Made by a program: the position numbers and the translations under genes. The notes under the pieces were generated by a model. The model was given only the letters and a program-made list of their open reading frames with translations, searched no databases and was not told where the DNA came from. From RPRB01 sp035543115 (lineage in GTDB: Bacteria; Myxococcota; Myxococcia; Myxococcales; Myxococcaceae), in assembly GCA_035543115.1 (NCBI GenBank), contig DATKKF010000020.1, forward strand, positions 1 to 64,000: a DNA stretch of 64,000 bases, given 5' to 3'. Numbering within the stretch: position 1 is the first letter of the stretch; every line of letters begins with the position of its first letter. Positions 16,922 to 25,184 of this stretch are shown here, in pieces.

Positions 16922-17500
16922 TCAGTGCGAGATCTTCGTCCCGAGCACGTCCAGAAACTTCGCGATGAAGTCGGGGTGTGCCGGCCAGGCAGGGGCCGTG
17001 ACCAGGGTGCCGTCCACCACCGCGCGGTCGATCGGGACGTCCATGTACTCGCCCCCAGCGAGCCGCACCTCGGGGGCGCAGGCCGGATAGGCCGAGACCT
17101 TCTTCCCCTTGATGACCTCGGCCGCGGCGAGCAGCTGCGCGGCGTGGCAGATGGCGGCGATGGGCTTCCTGCTCTCGGCGAAGTGGCGCACCGTGGCCAG
17201 CACCGTCCGGTCCAGCCGGAGGTACTCGGGCGCCCGGCCGCCGGGGATGACCAGCGCGTCGTAGTCCTGGGGCTTCACCTCGGCGTAGGTGGCGTTGAGG
17301 GTGAAGTCGTGCCCGCGCTTCTCGGAGTAGGTCTGGTCCCCCTCGAAGTCGTGCACCGCGGTGCGGACCTTGTCGCCTGCCGTCTTGCCCGGGCAGACCG
17401 CGTGCACGGTGTGCCCCACCGCCTGCAGCGCCTGGAAGGGGACCATCACCTCGTAGTCCTCGCCGAAGTCGCCGACCAGCATCAGGATCTTCTTCCCCAT
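16922..17500 (-). CDS. DJ-1/PfpI-family protein (glyoxalase III/deglycase-like)
   Basis: 192 aa, full length. The nucleophilic elbow is in AAICHAAQLLAAA (Cys about residue 119), with the conserved Glu early in VGDFGEDYE. YDALVIPGGRAPEYLR is the typical oxyanion-side loop. Family members hydrolyse methylglyoxal, repair glycated groups or act as small proteases, so the activity is not fixed. Last gene of a possible CBS-patatin-PfpI minus-strand set, 162 bp after the patatin gene, so it may have its own promoter. Confidence 0.9.
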   Translation of the reverse strand: MGKKILMLVGDFGEDYEVMVPFQALQAVGHTVHAVCPGKTAGDKVRTAVHDFEGDQTYSEKRGHDFTLNATYAEVKPQDYDALVIPGGRAPEYLRLDRTVLATVRHFAESRKPIAAICHAAQLLAAAEVIKGKKVSAYPACAPEVRLAGGEYMDVPIDRAVVDGTLVTAPAWPAHPDFIAKFLDVLGTKISH

Positions 17501-17662
17501 CGGTGCCTCCTACCGGCCTGGGGCAGGCTCCGCCCCGTTCACCGCCGACTCTATCTCCTCGAAGCGCATCTCCGGCCACCACGCGCGACCGCACGGCAAG
17601 GCCATCGCTCCCGAGCCGCCGACCTGGTCGTTCACCACCCGACGGGACCTCCGTGCCGTGCG

Positions 17663-18757
17663 TCAGCCGGCCACGCGAAGGGGCGAGGGCCGGAAGAAGA
17701 GCTCCCGGGTGGCCTCGCGCCCGGCGTTCATGAATTCCGGCCAGCGCCGGCGGTCGACGAAGGTCTCGTAGAACTTGCCCCCGCGCACCGCCTCGTAAGG
17801 CACCGGGTGCAGGAGGGTGAGCCGGTCTCCGGCCAGGAGCGCCTGCTCGCGGGCCAGCGCGACCATCCCCGACCACCGGAGCTGGCCGCTCGCCCGGAGG
17901 ATGGCGAACGAGCGCTGGTGCCAGCCGGTCACGTCCTCGCCCTCGAAGCCCACCGGGAGGTAGCAGTTGAGCCCCAGCACGCGATCGGGCGCCACCTCCA
18001 GCACCGGCCGGACGGGGAAGATGTCGATGATTCCCCCGTCGCCGTAGACGTGAGCGCCGATCTGCACCGGCTCGACGAAGATCGGGATGGCGATGGAGGT
18101 CCGCGCCGCCACGGCCACCGGCAGATCCGGCGTGGCGCGGGTGCCGAAGGTCTCCACCCGGTTCCGGTCGATGTTCCAGGCCGGCATGGAGAACGGCACG
18201 CGCGTCTCGCCGAGGCGGCGAACGCCCACCAGCCTCCGGATGGAGCGCTCCAGCGCCTCGCCCCGGAGGAGCCCCGCCCAGCCACCCATCGCCCGTCCGG
18301 CGGAACGGACCAGGGCGCGCCAGTCCACGTCCACGTAGTCGTCCCGGCGGAGCGAGAGCCAGAACCGGGCGATGGTCGCCGAGTCGAGCCCACAGGCCCA
18401 GAGCAGCGCAAAGAGGACCGCTCCCGAGGATGCGGACAAAGCGGCGGGCTCGAGACCTGCCTCCTCGAACGCGCGCTGCACCCCGACGCAGGCGCAGGTC
18501 GCGCCGCTCCCGCCCGAGACGACGACGGCAACCTTCACCCCCCGGAGCGCGGCGACCGGTGACGGCTCGAAGGGCGGGAACGGATCTGGGTCCAGCTCGG
18601 GGTCCCGATCAGTCGGCAGCGGAAGGAGCGTCCGCCGCAGCGCGGTCAGGAACCCGGAGTCCTCTCGTACCGCCCTCCAGCCGTCCTGGCCAACGGAGAG
18701 GGCGTCGAACACCGGCCGGAGATTGTTGGGGTCCAGCAGGCGGACCAGGCGACTCAT
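17663..18757 (-). CDS. Patatin-like phospholipase with atypical motifs
   Basis: 364 aa. The Ser/Asp dyad can be located: S110 in SASSG (residues 108-112; family consensus GxSxG) and D240 in YGDGGIIDIFP (the DGG motif). The oxyanion loop reads GGSGAT at 82-87 instead of the usual GGGxRG. An ~70-residue N-terminal extension rich in Asp/Pro precedes the catalytic domain. There is no signal peptide or membrane helix. It starts 3 bp after the CBS-domain gene, so the two are one transcript. The changed glycines may alter or weaken acyl-hydrolase activity. Confidence 0.85.
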   Translation of the reverse strand: MSRLVRLLDPNNLRPVFDALSVGQDGWRAVREDSGFLTALRRTLLPLPTDRDPELDPDPFPPFEPSPVAALRGVKVAVVVSGGSGATCACVGVQRAFEEAGLEPAALSASSGAVLFALLWACGLDSATIARFWLSLRRDDYVDVDWRALVRSAGRAMGGWAGLLRGEALERSIRRLVGVRRLGETRVPFSMPAWNIDRNRVETFGTRATPDLPVAVAARTSIAIPIFVEPVQIGAHVYGDGGIIDIFPVRPVLEVAPDRVLGLNCYLPVGFEGEDVTGWHQRSFAILRASGQLRWSGMVALAREQALLAGDRLTLLHPVPYEAVRGGKFYETFVDRRRWPEFMNAGREATRELFFRPSPLRVAG

Positions 18758-18760
18758 GGC

Positions 18761-19234
18761 TCAGGCCTGGGCGTGTCCCGTCGGCACCGAGCGCGGGCTG
18801 CTGATGGCGGCGAGCGTCCCGGCGATCTCTGCCGGCTCGATGCCCTCCAGCGACTTCAGCGTCCGGAGGTGGTGGACGAGGTCGTTCAGCGTCACCATCC
18901 CCTTCAGGAACCCGAGCGCGTCCACCACCGGGATCCGATGCACCTGCTCGGACCGCATCCGGTCCTCGGCCACGCGGAGCACGTCCGTGGGCTCCACCGT
19001 CACCAGCCGGTGGGACATGGCCTCGGAGACCTTGACCTCCCCGAGGGTCTTGCCCCGCAGGTACGCGGCCATCGCGATGTCCCGGTCGGTGATGACCGAG
19101 GTCACACGCCCGTCCGAGCCCAGCACCGGCAGGCACCCGACATCGTGCTCCCACATCTTCCGGGCGGCGAGCCACAGCGAATCGTCTGCCCGACACGTCT
19201 CCAGCTGCTTCGTCATCACGTCCTCGACGCGCAT
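18761..19234 (-). CDS. Tandem CBS-domain protein
   Basis: 157 aa made of two CBS motifs: VEDVMTKQLETCRADDSL...GCLPVLGSDGRVTSVITDRDI and VSEAMSHRLVTVEPTD...HRIPVVDALGFLKGMVTLNDL. Such stand-alone pairs bind adenine nucleotides and usually regulate a partner. A consensus ribosome-binding site lies 5 bp before the ATG, which fixes the start; an upstream extension to 19930 is not needed. It is followed 3 bp later by the patatin gene, a candidate partner. Confidence 0.92.
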   Translation of the reverse strand: MRVEDVMTKQLETCRADDSLWLAARKMWEHDVGCLPVLGSDGRVTSVITDRDIAMAAYLRGKTLGEVKVSEAMSHRLVTVEPTDVLRVAEDRMRSEQVHRIPVVDALGFLKGMVTLNDLVHHLRTLKSLEGIEPAEIAGTLAAISSPRSVPTGHAQA

Positions 19235-19239
19235 GGCTG

Positions 19240-19247
19240 ACCTCCTT
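19240..19247 (-). promoter_or_regulatory. Strong Shine-Dalgarno of the CBS gene
   Basis: AAGGAGGT on the minus strand, five bases before the ATG at 19234. It is a full anti-16S match, unusually strong for this window, and decides the start. Confidence 0.85.
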
Positions 19248-19417
19248 CCGGGGTCGGCCCGAGGTCGTGCATCGGTCGAGCCACGGTTGGCCCCGGCGAT
19301 GCACGCCATGGCGGCCGGTCGAGAACGGGCAGGCGAGGCGCAGCTTGTGCAGCTGGCCCCGCCTGCGTGCGCATTCATTGCGGCCTCGGCCGCCGTGGGC
19401 CCCTGGTTCCAGAGGAG

Positions 19418-19447
19418 GTAGTGATGAAACGGGTAGTGATGAAACGG
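19418..19447 (+). repeat. 15-bp perfect tandem duplication over a start codon
   Basis: GTAGTGATGAAACGG occurs twice head-to-tail (19418-19432, 19433-19447). It duplicates the ATG AAA CGG start, so the lipoprotein begins MKRVVMKRS. Only the first copy has a normally spaced AGGAGG. Confidence 0.95.
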
Positions 19448-19870
19448 TCTCTCTTGCTCGGTGCAGTCCTCGGTCTGGTCGCCTGCGGCAGCGACAAGCT
19501 CAATACGGCGTTCGCTGGCCTCTGGACCGGCGCGGCCACGCTCACCATGGGCACATACTCCTCGACCGACCCCAGCGTTGAGGTGTCCATCACCCTCCCC
19601 TCGGAGAGCACGCTCACCATCGCGCCGGTGTGCCCCGAGAACACCGGGAGCATCACCGCCAGCGGCAACGGGGACAGCGCTTCCTGGAACGGAACGGTGA
19701 CCTGCCAGCCCGTGGCGATCGGCTCCTGCGCGTCGGTGACCGTGACCCTCACCAGTGGCACCGGGACGCTCAGCTCGGACGGGAAGACGCTGACCGCCAA
19801 GGCCTCGGGAACGGCGACGGGCTGTTCGCAGTCCTTGCCCTTCGCCTGGCAGTTCGTCGGCACGAAGTGA
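19424..19870 (+). CDS. Small lipoprotein, function unknown
   Basis: 148 aa. Start at the first ATG of a tandem repeat, 5 bp after GAGGAGG. Type II signal peptide with lipobox GLVAC and Cys at residue 20. The mature ~125 residues are Thr/Ser/Gly-rich and beta-like (FAGLWTGAATLTMG, SVTVTLTSGTGTLSSDG), with four Cys (PVCPEN, VTCQPV, GSCASV, TGCSQS) that could form two disulfides. The FAGLWTG opening resembles small lipocalin-like outer-membrane lipoproteins. Divergent from the CBS gene and convergent with the methyltransferase gene. Family not identified. Confidence 0.78.
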   Translation: MKRVVMKRSLLLGAVLGLVACGSDKLNTAFAGLWTGAATLTMGTYSSTDPSVEVSITLPSESTLTIAPVCPENTGSITASGNGDSASWNGTVTCQPVAIGSCASVTVTLTSGTGTLSSDGKTLTAKASGTATGCSQSLPFAWQFVGTK

Positions 19871-19933
19871 GCCCGCTTCGGGAGTCGCCCCGGCCGTCTG
19901 CAGCCTGACCGGGGCGCTCCGCTCGCTCACCGC

Positions 19934-20776
19934 TCAGCTCCGGGTCAGGACGATCTCCAGGTACTTCGACGGAATGACCACCGTCTCGTCGCCGGAGCGG
20001 TTGAACCGGCCGATGAGGTCGGTCAGCTCGGCGGTGAAGGTCGCCGCCTTCTCCTCGGGGAGCGCCGCGTAGAGCTTGTGCATCGGTCCGTAGAACCTCC
20101 GGAACACGTCGATGAAGTGCGCGGCCGACAGGTAGCGGAAGCTGAACTCCCTGTGCATCGAGCGGGTGGACGCCGCGGCGCCGTCGAAGAGCCGCTCGCA
20201 GTGGGGGATGGTGCCCCAGAGCGGCGGGGGCTGAAGGCCGGCCGGCGGCGGGCTGGTGCGACCGATCAGCGCGAACAGCTGGCCGACGAAGCCGTCGGGC
20301 GTCCAGCTTGCGAGGCCGATCCTTCCGCCGGGGCGCACCACCCGGGCCAGCTCGGCCGCCGCTCGGGTGTGATCCGGAGTGAACATGACGCCGAAGGTGG
20401 AGATCACGGCGTCGAACTGCCTGTCGAGGAAGGGCAGCGCCTCGGCGTCGCCCTCGACGAAGGCGATGTCCAGCCGCTCGGCCCGGGCGCGCTCCTCGGC
20501 GCGCGCCAGCAGCGACGGCACGTAGTCCAGGCCCGTCACCTTGCAGAAGCGACGCGCCGCGGCGAGGCTCGCGGCACCGTTGCCGCACGCCACGTCCAGC
20601 ACGGCCTGGCCGGCGCGCAGGTCGACCGACTCGCAGAGCGACTCGCCGACGATGCTGAGGGTGGTGCCGATGACGGCGTAGTCCCCGCTGGCCCAGGAAG
20701 CCTGCTGGCGGGCCTTGATGGCCCCGAGGTCAGGCCCGGACGCGGGGGTACTGTGCTTCGCAGAGACGGTGGTCAC
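19934..20776 (-). CDS. Class I SAM-dependent methyltransferase
   Basis: 280 aa from a GTG start preceded by GAGGAG eight bases upstream. Motif I is VLDVACGNGAASLAAA, the post-I acidic region is VTGLDYVPSLL, motif II is FDAVISTFGVMFTPD and motif III is VVRPGGRIGLASWTP: a UbiE/COQ5-like Rossmann methyltransferase. The substrate is unknown. It is divergent from an AraC regulator with 110 bp between starts, suggesting that the regulator controls it. Confidence 0.88.
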   Translation of the reverse strand: MTTVSAKHSTPASGPDLGAIKARQQASWASGDYAVIGTTLSIVGESLCESVDLRAGQAVLDVACGNGAASLAAARRFCKVTGLDYVPSLLARAEERARAERLDIAFVEGDAEALPFLDRQFDAVISTFGVMFTPDHTRAAAELARVVRPGGRIGLASWTPDGFVGQLFALIGRTSPPPAGLQPPPLWGTIPHCERLFDGAAASTRSMHREFSFRYLSAAHFIDVFRRFYGPMHKLYAALPEEKAATFTAELTDLIGRFNRSGDETVVIPSKYLEIVLTRS

Positions 20777-20886
20777 GAAACGAGCTCCTCTGGTAAGGGG
20801 GACAGGCTGCACGGCTCTGGATGCCCTCCCCGGCCGGGAGCGCGCTTGACTCGCACTCCGCATCTCTTGCTCCTCCGTCCGCCGCG

Positions 20887-21870
20887 ATGAGCACCGACGT
20901 CCTCTCCGACGTGCTCCGGGCGGTCCGGCTGAGCGGGGCGGTCTACTTCCTGGTGGATGCGTCCGCCCCGTTCGCGGCCGAGGCGCTCCCGGCGCGCGAT
21001 CTGGCGCCGCTCGCGATGCCCGGCGCGGAGCACCTCATCGAGTACCACCTGGTGACCCGGGGCACCTGCTGGGGAGGCATCGTGGGCGAGGAGCCGGTGC
21101 TGCTCCACGAGGGCGACATCATCGTCTTCCCCCAGGGCGACCCGCACGTCATGTCCAGCAGCCCCGGCCTGCGCGGACGGGCGCCGCTCGAGGCGTTCCG
21201 ACGACCGCCCGGGAGCCAGCTGCCGTTCACCCTGCGGGAGGAGGGCGGCGGGGATCGCACCCAGCTGGTCTGCGGCTTCCTCGGCTGCGACCTGCACCCG
21301 TTCAACCCGCTGCTGGCGACGCTCCCCCGGACCCTGCGGGTGAGCACCCGCGACGGAGCTGGCTGGCTCGAATCACTCGCCAGGCTCGCGGTGGCCGAGT
21401 CAGGGGCGAGCCGGAACGGCGGCGAGTGCGTGCTGGCGCGCGCGAGCGAGCTGATGTTCGTGGAGGTCATCCGGCGCCACCTCGCCTCGCTCCCACCGGG
21501 GCAGACCGGGTGGCTGGCCGGGCTCAGAGATCCGTTCGTCGGGCGGGCGCTGGCGGCCCTTCACGACCGGCCCGCCGAGCCGTGGACGGTGGAGTCGCTG
21601 GCGAAGGAGGCGGCCCTGTCGCGCTCGGCCCTGGCGGAGCGCTTCACGCACCTGGTCGGTGAGGCGCCCATGCAGTACCTGGCCCGCTGGCGGATGCAGC
21701 TCGCCGCGACGCTGCTGCGCTCGCGGAATGCCAGCGTCTTCGAGGCGGCGATGGACGTCGGCTACGCCTCGGAGGCCGCGTTCAGCCGCGCGTTCAAGAA
21801 GGCCGTGGGCGTGCCTCCCGCAGCCTGGAGAGAAGGCCACCGGCAGGCCGCGGCAAAGCTGGAACCATGA
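20887..21870 (+). CDS. AraC-family transcriptional regulator with cupin N-terminus
   Basis: 327 aa. The N-terminal ~190 residues match the AraC cupin-6 type sensor (GAVYFLVDASAPFA, HLVTRGTCWGG, GDIIVFPQGDPHVM). The C-terminal ~100 residues carry two HTH motifs (WTVESLAKEAALSRSALAERF and a second around SVFEAAMDVGYASEAAFSRAFKKAVG). Such proteins usually control a divergent neighbour, here the methyltransferase gene. The ligand is unknown. The ATG at 20887 begins directly at the conserved sensor domain. Confidence 0.92.
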   Translation: MSTDVLSDVLRAVRLSGAVYFLVDASAPFAAEALPARDLAPLAMPGAEHLIEYHLVTRGTCWGGIVGEEPVLLHEGDIIVFPQGDPHVMSSSPGLRGRAPLEAFRRPPGSQLPFTLREEGGGDRTQLVCGFLGCDLHPFNPLLATLPRTLRVSTRDGAGWLESLARLAVAESGASRNGGECVLARASELMFVEVIRRHLASLPPGQTGWLAGLRDPFVGRALAALHDRPAEPWTVESLAKEAALSRSALAERFTHLVGEAPMQYLARWRMQLAATLLRSRNASVFEAAMDVGYASEAAFSRAFKKAVGVPPAAWREGHRQAAAKLEP

Positions 21871-22036
21871 TCCGGGTGAGGCATCGTGCGCCGCGACGGC
21901 GCATCGTGGGCACCGAGACCGGAACCAGCACCCCGGTCTCTCGGCGGCACGCCGGCCGAGGACCTGGCGGCGCAGAGCGTGCGTGCCCATCGACGGCCGA
22001 GGGACGCCCGTGCTTCGGTTGTCACGAGTGCTGACG

Positions 22037-22112
<76 letters not shown>

Positions 22113-22219
22113 AGTCGGTCGAGGTAGAGAACACGACGGGTCGGGGGTCGTCAAGGTTCCGCCCCGAAGCGCTGGACTGTGCTGCCCTGGGCCCGCCGCG
22201 GCGCGCGAGTCTTCAAGCC

Positions 22220-22738
22220 ATGACCTTCCGAGATGCGACCGAGGCCGACGTCCCGGCGATCCTCGCCATCTACAACGACGTGCTCACCCGCTCGACGGCC
22301 ATCTTCTCGGAGAGCCCGACGACGCTGGAGGAGCGGCTGCAGTGGTTCCGGGCGCGCCGCGAGCTCGGGTACCCGGTGCTGGCGACGACCGACGCCACGG
22401 GCATCGTGGGCTTCGCCAGCTTCGGGGACTTCCGCAGCTGGCCTGGCTACCGGCACACCGTGGAGCACAGCGTGCACGTCCGGGCGGACGCCCGCGGGCA
22501 GGGTGTGGGGCGGGAGCTGATGACCGTCCTGCTCGAGCGGGCCACCGGGCTCGGCAAGCACGTGATGGTGGCCGGGGTGGACGCCGAGAACCTGGTCTCG
22601 ATCCGGATGCACGAGCGGCTCGGGTTCCGCCGGGCCGGGACGCTGCACCAGGTGGGCTGCAAGTTCGGCCGCTGGCTCGACCTCACCTTCCTCGAGCGCC
22701 GTCTCGACGGGCGCGCCACGCCCGACCCGGGCTCCTGA
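22220..22738 (+). CDS. GNAT acetyltransferase, phosphinothricin N-acetyltransferase-like
   Basis: 172 aa. It opens FRDATEADVPAILAIYNDVL, the typical PAT/Bar-like start, with STAIFSESP next. The acetyl-CoA loop is VRADARGQGVGRELM (R/QxxGxG/A) and GLGKHVMVAGVDAENLVSIRMHERLGF is the characteristic C-terminal half. Members acetylate phosphinothricin, methionine sulfone or other small amines. Substrate not fixed. It stands alone, between tRNA-Pro and the convergent rdgB. Confidence 0.9.
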   Translation: MTFRDATEADVPAILAIYNDVLTRSTAIFSESPTTLEERLQWFRARRELGYPVLATTDATGIVGFASFGDFRSWPGYRHTVEHSVHVRADARGQGVGRELMTVLLERATGLGKHVMVAGVDAENLVSIRMHERLGFRRAGTLHQVGCKFGRWLDLTFLERRLDGRATPDPGS

Positions 22739-22759
22739 CACCCCGGCGGGCCCCGGAGC

Positions 22760-23341
22760 CTACGGCGGCAACCCCTGGAGGTCGGGCTCCAGCGCCTCGA
22801 GCGCCCGGGCTCGGTGGGAGATGCGCCCCTTCTCCTCGAGGGTGAGCTCGGCCATCGTCCGCCCGAGCTCCGGGACGAGGAAGACCGGGTCATAGCCGAA
22901 GCCGCCGCTGCCGCGCGGCGTGCGGACGAGGGTCCCCCGGCACTCACCGCGGGCGTACCGCACCTCCCCCGCGGGTGAGGCCAGCGCCAGGACGCAGCGA
23001 AAGGCCGCGCCGCGCTGCCCGTCGGGCACCCGCTCCATCGCCCCCAGGAGTCTCTGCACCCGGTCGGCGTCGGTGCCGGGCGCGTACCGGGCCGAGCGCA
23101 CACCCGGGGCACCCCCGAGGGCGTCGACGAACAAGCCCGAGTCGTCTGCCACCGTCCAGAGCCCCGTGGTGCGGGCCGCGGCCAGGGCCTTCAGCCGCGC
23201 GTTGCCCTCGAGCGTGTCCTCGGTCTCCTCGAGCTCCGGCATGGGAGCGACGTCGTCCAGTGACACCACGTCCAGCCCGCGAACCCGAGCCCGCACCTCG
23301 CGGAGCTTCCCGGCGTTCCGGGTGGCGACCAGCAGCCTCAT
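22760..23341 (-). CDS. rdgB: RdgB/HAM1 non-canonical purine NTP pyrophosphatase
   Basis: 193 aa, full length. Conserved blocks: LLVATRNAGKLREVR (substrate loop), VADDSGLFVDALGGAPGVRSARYA (metal-binding DDSGL) and GSGGFGYDPVFLVPE plus SHRARAL. It hydrolyses ITP, dITP and XTP to monophosphates, sanitising the nucleotide pool. The start codon overlaps the rph stop by 4 bp (ATGA); this rph-rdgB pairing is common in bacteria and supports both calls. Confidence 0.96.
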   Translation of the reverse strand: MRLLVATRNAGKLREVRARVRGLDVVSLDDVAPMPELEETEDTLEGNARLKALAAARTTGLWTVADDSGLFVDALGGAPGVRSARYAPGTDADRVQRLLGAMERVPDGQRGAAFRCVLALASPAGEVRYARGECRGTLVRTPRGSGGFGYDPVFLVPELGRTMAELTLEEKGRISHRARALEALEPDLQGLPP

Positions 23342-24054
23342 CCGCCGAGCGCGCGGCGCTGCGCCTCGACCAGCCGCGCCACGCCGGCGAGCCCCGCGTC
23401 GATGAGCGCGTCCAGCTCGGCGCGGGCGAACGAGCCCTTCTCCGCCGTGCCCTGCACCTCCACCAGCTTGCCCTCGCCAGTGGCGATGACGTTCATGTCC
23501 ACCTCGGCGGCGCTGTCCTCCTCGTAGTCGAGGTCGGTCACCACGGTGCCCTTCACCAGACCGACGGAGATGGCCGCCACCGGCACCATCTTCGGCAAGG
23601 TCGAGAGCGCCTTCCGGTCCTTGAGGGTCCTCGTCGCCTGGGCCAGGGCCACGTAGGCCGCGGTGATGGACGCGCAGCGCGTGCCGCCGTCGGCCTCGAT
23701 GACGTCGCAGTCCAGGGTGAAGGTCCGCGCCCCGAGCTGGCCCAGCTCCACCGAGGCGCGGAGCGCGCGGCCGATGAGCCGCTGGATCTCCTGCGTCCGC
23801 CCGCTCTGCTTCCCCCTCGCCGCCTCGCGCGCCGTCCGGGTGTTGGTGCTCCGGGGGAGCATCCCGTACTCGGCCGTCACCCAGCCGCTGTTCTTCCCCA
23901 GGAGGTGCGGAGGCACCCGTTCCTCGACCGAGCAGGTCACCCGGACCCAGGTGTGGCCGAGGCGGACCTCGGCCGAACCCTCGGCATGCCGCGAGATGCC
24001 CGGGGTGATGGTCAGCGGACGGAGATCGAGCGGGCCTCGGTCGAAGGAACGCAT
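23338..24054 (-). CDS. rph: Ribonuclease PH
   Basis: 238 aa, the usual length. Phosphate-dependent 3'-exoribonuclease that trims tRNA 3' ends. Recognisable blocks: RPLTITPGISRHAEGSAEV, GKNSGWVTAEYGMLPRSTNTR, GRTQEIQRLIGRALR, DCDVIEADGGTRCASITAAYVAL and DLDYEEDSAAEVDMNVI (the metal-binding Asp region). Translationally coupled to rdgB. Confidence 0.97.
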   Translation of the reverse strand: MRSFDRGPLDLRPLTITPGISRHAEGSAEVRLGHTWVRVTCSVEERVPPHLLGKNSGWVTAEYGMLPRSTNTRTAREAARGKQSGRTQEIQRLIGRALRASVELGQLGARTFTLDCDVIEADGGTRCASITAAYVALAQATRTLKDRKALSTLPKMVPVAAISVGLVKGTVVTDLDYEEDSAAEVDMNVIATGEGKLVEVQGTAEKGSFARAELDALIDAGLAGVARLVEAQRRALGG

Positions 24055-24130
24055 GAGGGTCCGCCGGCTTATCAGGGCCGGCGAGGCGACACCAACTCCG
24101 GCGCGGAGCCCCGGGGGCCGGTCAGCCGAG

Positions 24131-24320
24131 TCAGTCCGGGTTCTGGACCGTCCCGTCGTACTGGTGACTGACCTTGAAGGGTTCGTACCGGCCCTCGGCC
24201 GCGACGCCGAGCTCCGTGGGCCCTGGCGACCTCCAGCATGTGGAGGTGGATGTCCGGGCGACTCGTCGATCTGGCGAGCGTTGTCTCCCCCCTGTCGACC
24301 CGGAGTCGAGCCGTGGACAT
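24131..24320 (-). pseudogene. Possible frameshifted gene relic between rph and the amidase gene
   Basis: This minus-strand stretch reads, in one frame from ATG 24320, a segment ending PDIHLHMLEVARAHGA; after a one-base shift near 24200 another frame continues ELGVAAEGRYEPFKVSHQ and ends QNPD at the TGA at 24131-24133. Both pieces look protein-like, unlike other intergenic DNA here, but the whole is short and no family was recognised. It may be the remnant of a small gene or chance. The rest of 24055-24348 shows nothing else. Confidence 0.25.
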
Positions 24321-24348
24321 TAGCGTCCGGGGCCGGGGGCGCCCCAAT

Positions 24349-25137
24349 TCAGGGCGGCGCGGACGAGGCCACCGGGCGCCGGTCCCGCGCGGACGTCTGG
24401 GCCAGGAAGGCCCGCACCCCGTCGGCGATCGCCTGGGCGATGCCGTCCCGGTACTCGGGACGGGCGAGCCTCCGGCTCTCCTCGGGGTGGGAGATGAAGC
24501 CGAACTCCACCAGCACCGCCGGCGCCTCCACCCCGGTGAGCACGAAGAATGGCGCCTGCTGCACGCCGTGGTCGCTGCCGCCCGCCGCCGCCACCAGCCG
24601 GGAGTGGATCGCGTAGGCCAGCCGCGCGCTGTCGGCGTGGGCCTCGCTCCGCCGGAGGTCGGAGAGGATGAAGGCCAGGGTGTCGGTGGGCTCGGGGGCG
24701 CCGGCGCCGGCCGAGTCCGCGTTCTCCAGATCCGCCACCCGGCGCGCGTCATCTCCGGAGGCGCTCGCCGAGAGGAAGAAGGTCTGCACGCCCTCCAGCC
24801 TCGCCCGGAGCCTGCGGGTGGGCATCGAGTTCAGGTGCAAGGAGACGAAGACGTCCGGCCTCGCCTGGTTGGCGAAGGTGACGCGATCGGCGAGCGCCAG
24901 CAGCACGTCCTGCTCGCGGGTGAGGAGCACCTCCACGCCTGCGCGCTCCAGCGCCGCCTTGAGCCGGCGAGCGACGTCGAGCGACACGGCCTTCTCCAGC
25001 TGGCCGTCGGGGCCGATGGCTCCCTCCTGCGCCCCGCCGTGACCCGGGTCCAGCACCACGCGGGGGCGGGGGGCGGGTGCGGCGGCGACGAGCAGCGTGG
25101 CGCAGAGCGCCAGGGCGGAGGACATCCGCCCCGGCAT
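24349..25137 (-). CDS. N-acetylmuramoyl-L-alanine amidase (Amidase_3)
   Basis: 262 aa, exported (LALCATLLVAAAPA). Zinc site of the AmiC family: VLDPGHGG (His), the Glu in LEKAVSLDVARRL, VSLHLNS (His) and the catalytic Glu in PAVLVEFGFISHPEES. It cleaves the amide bond between MurNAc and the stem peptide in the periplasm. The start is either the ATG at 25137 or one four codons downstream; the first gives a normal signal peptide. It follows selD by 47 bp in the same minus-strand run. Confidence 0.92.
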   Translation of the reverse strand: MPGRMSSALALCATLLVAAAPAPRPRVVLDPGHGGAQEGAIGPDGQLEKAVSLDVARRLKAALERAGVEVLLTREQDVLLALADRVTFANQARPDVFVSLHLNSMPTRRLRARLEGVQTFFLSASASGDDARRVADLENADSAGAGAPEPTDTLAFILSDLRRSEAHADSARLAYAIHSRLVAAAGGSDHGVQQAPFFVLTGVEAPAVLVEFGFISHPEESRRLARPEYRDGIAQAIADGVRAFLAQTSARDRRPVASSAPP

Positions 25138-25184
25138 GTTACTTCTACACCACGTTGCCGTGGGAGTCGGACGCAGGGCGGGCT

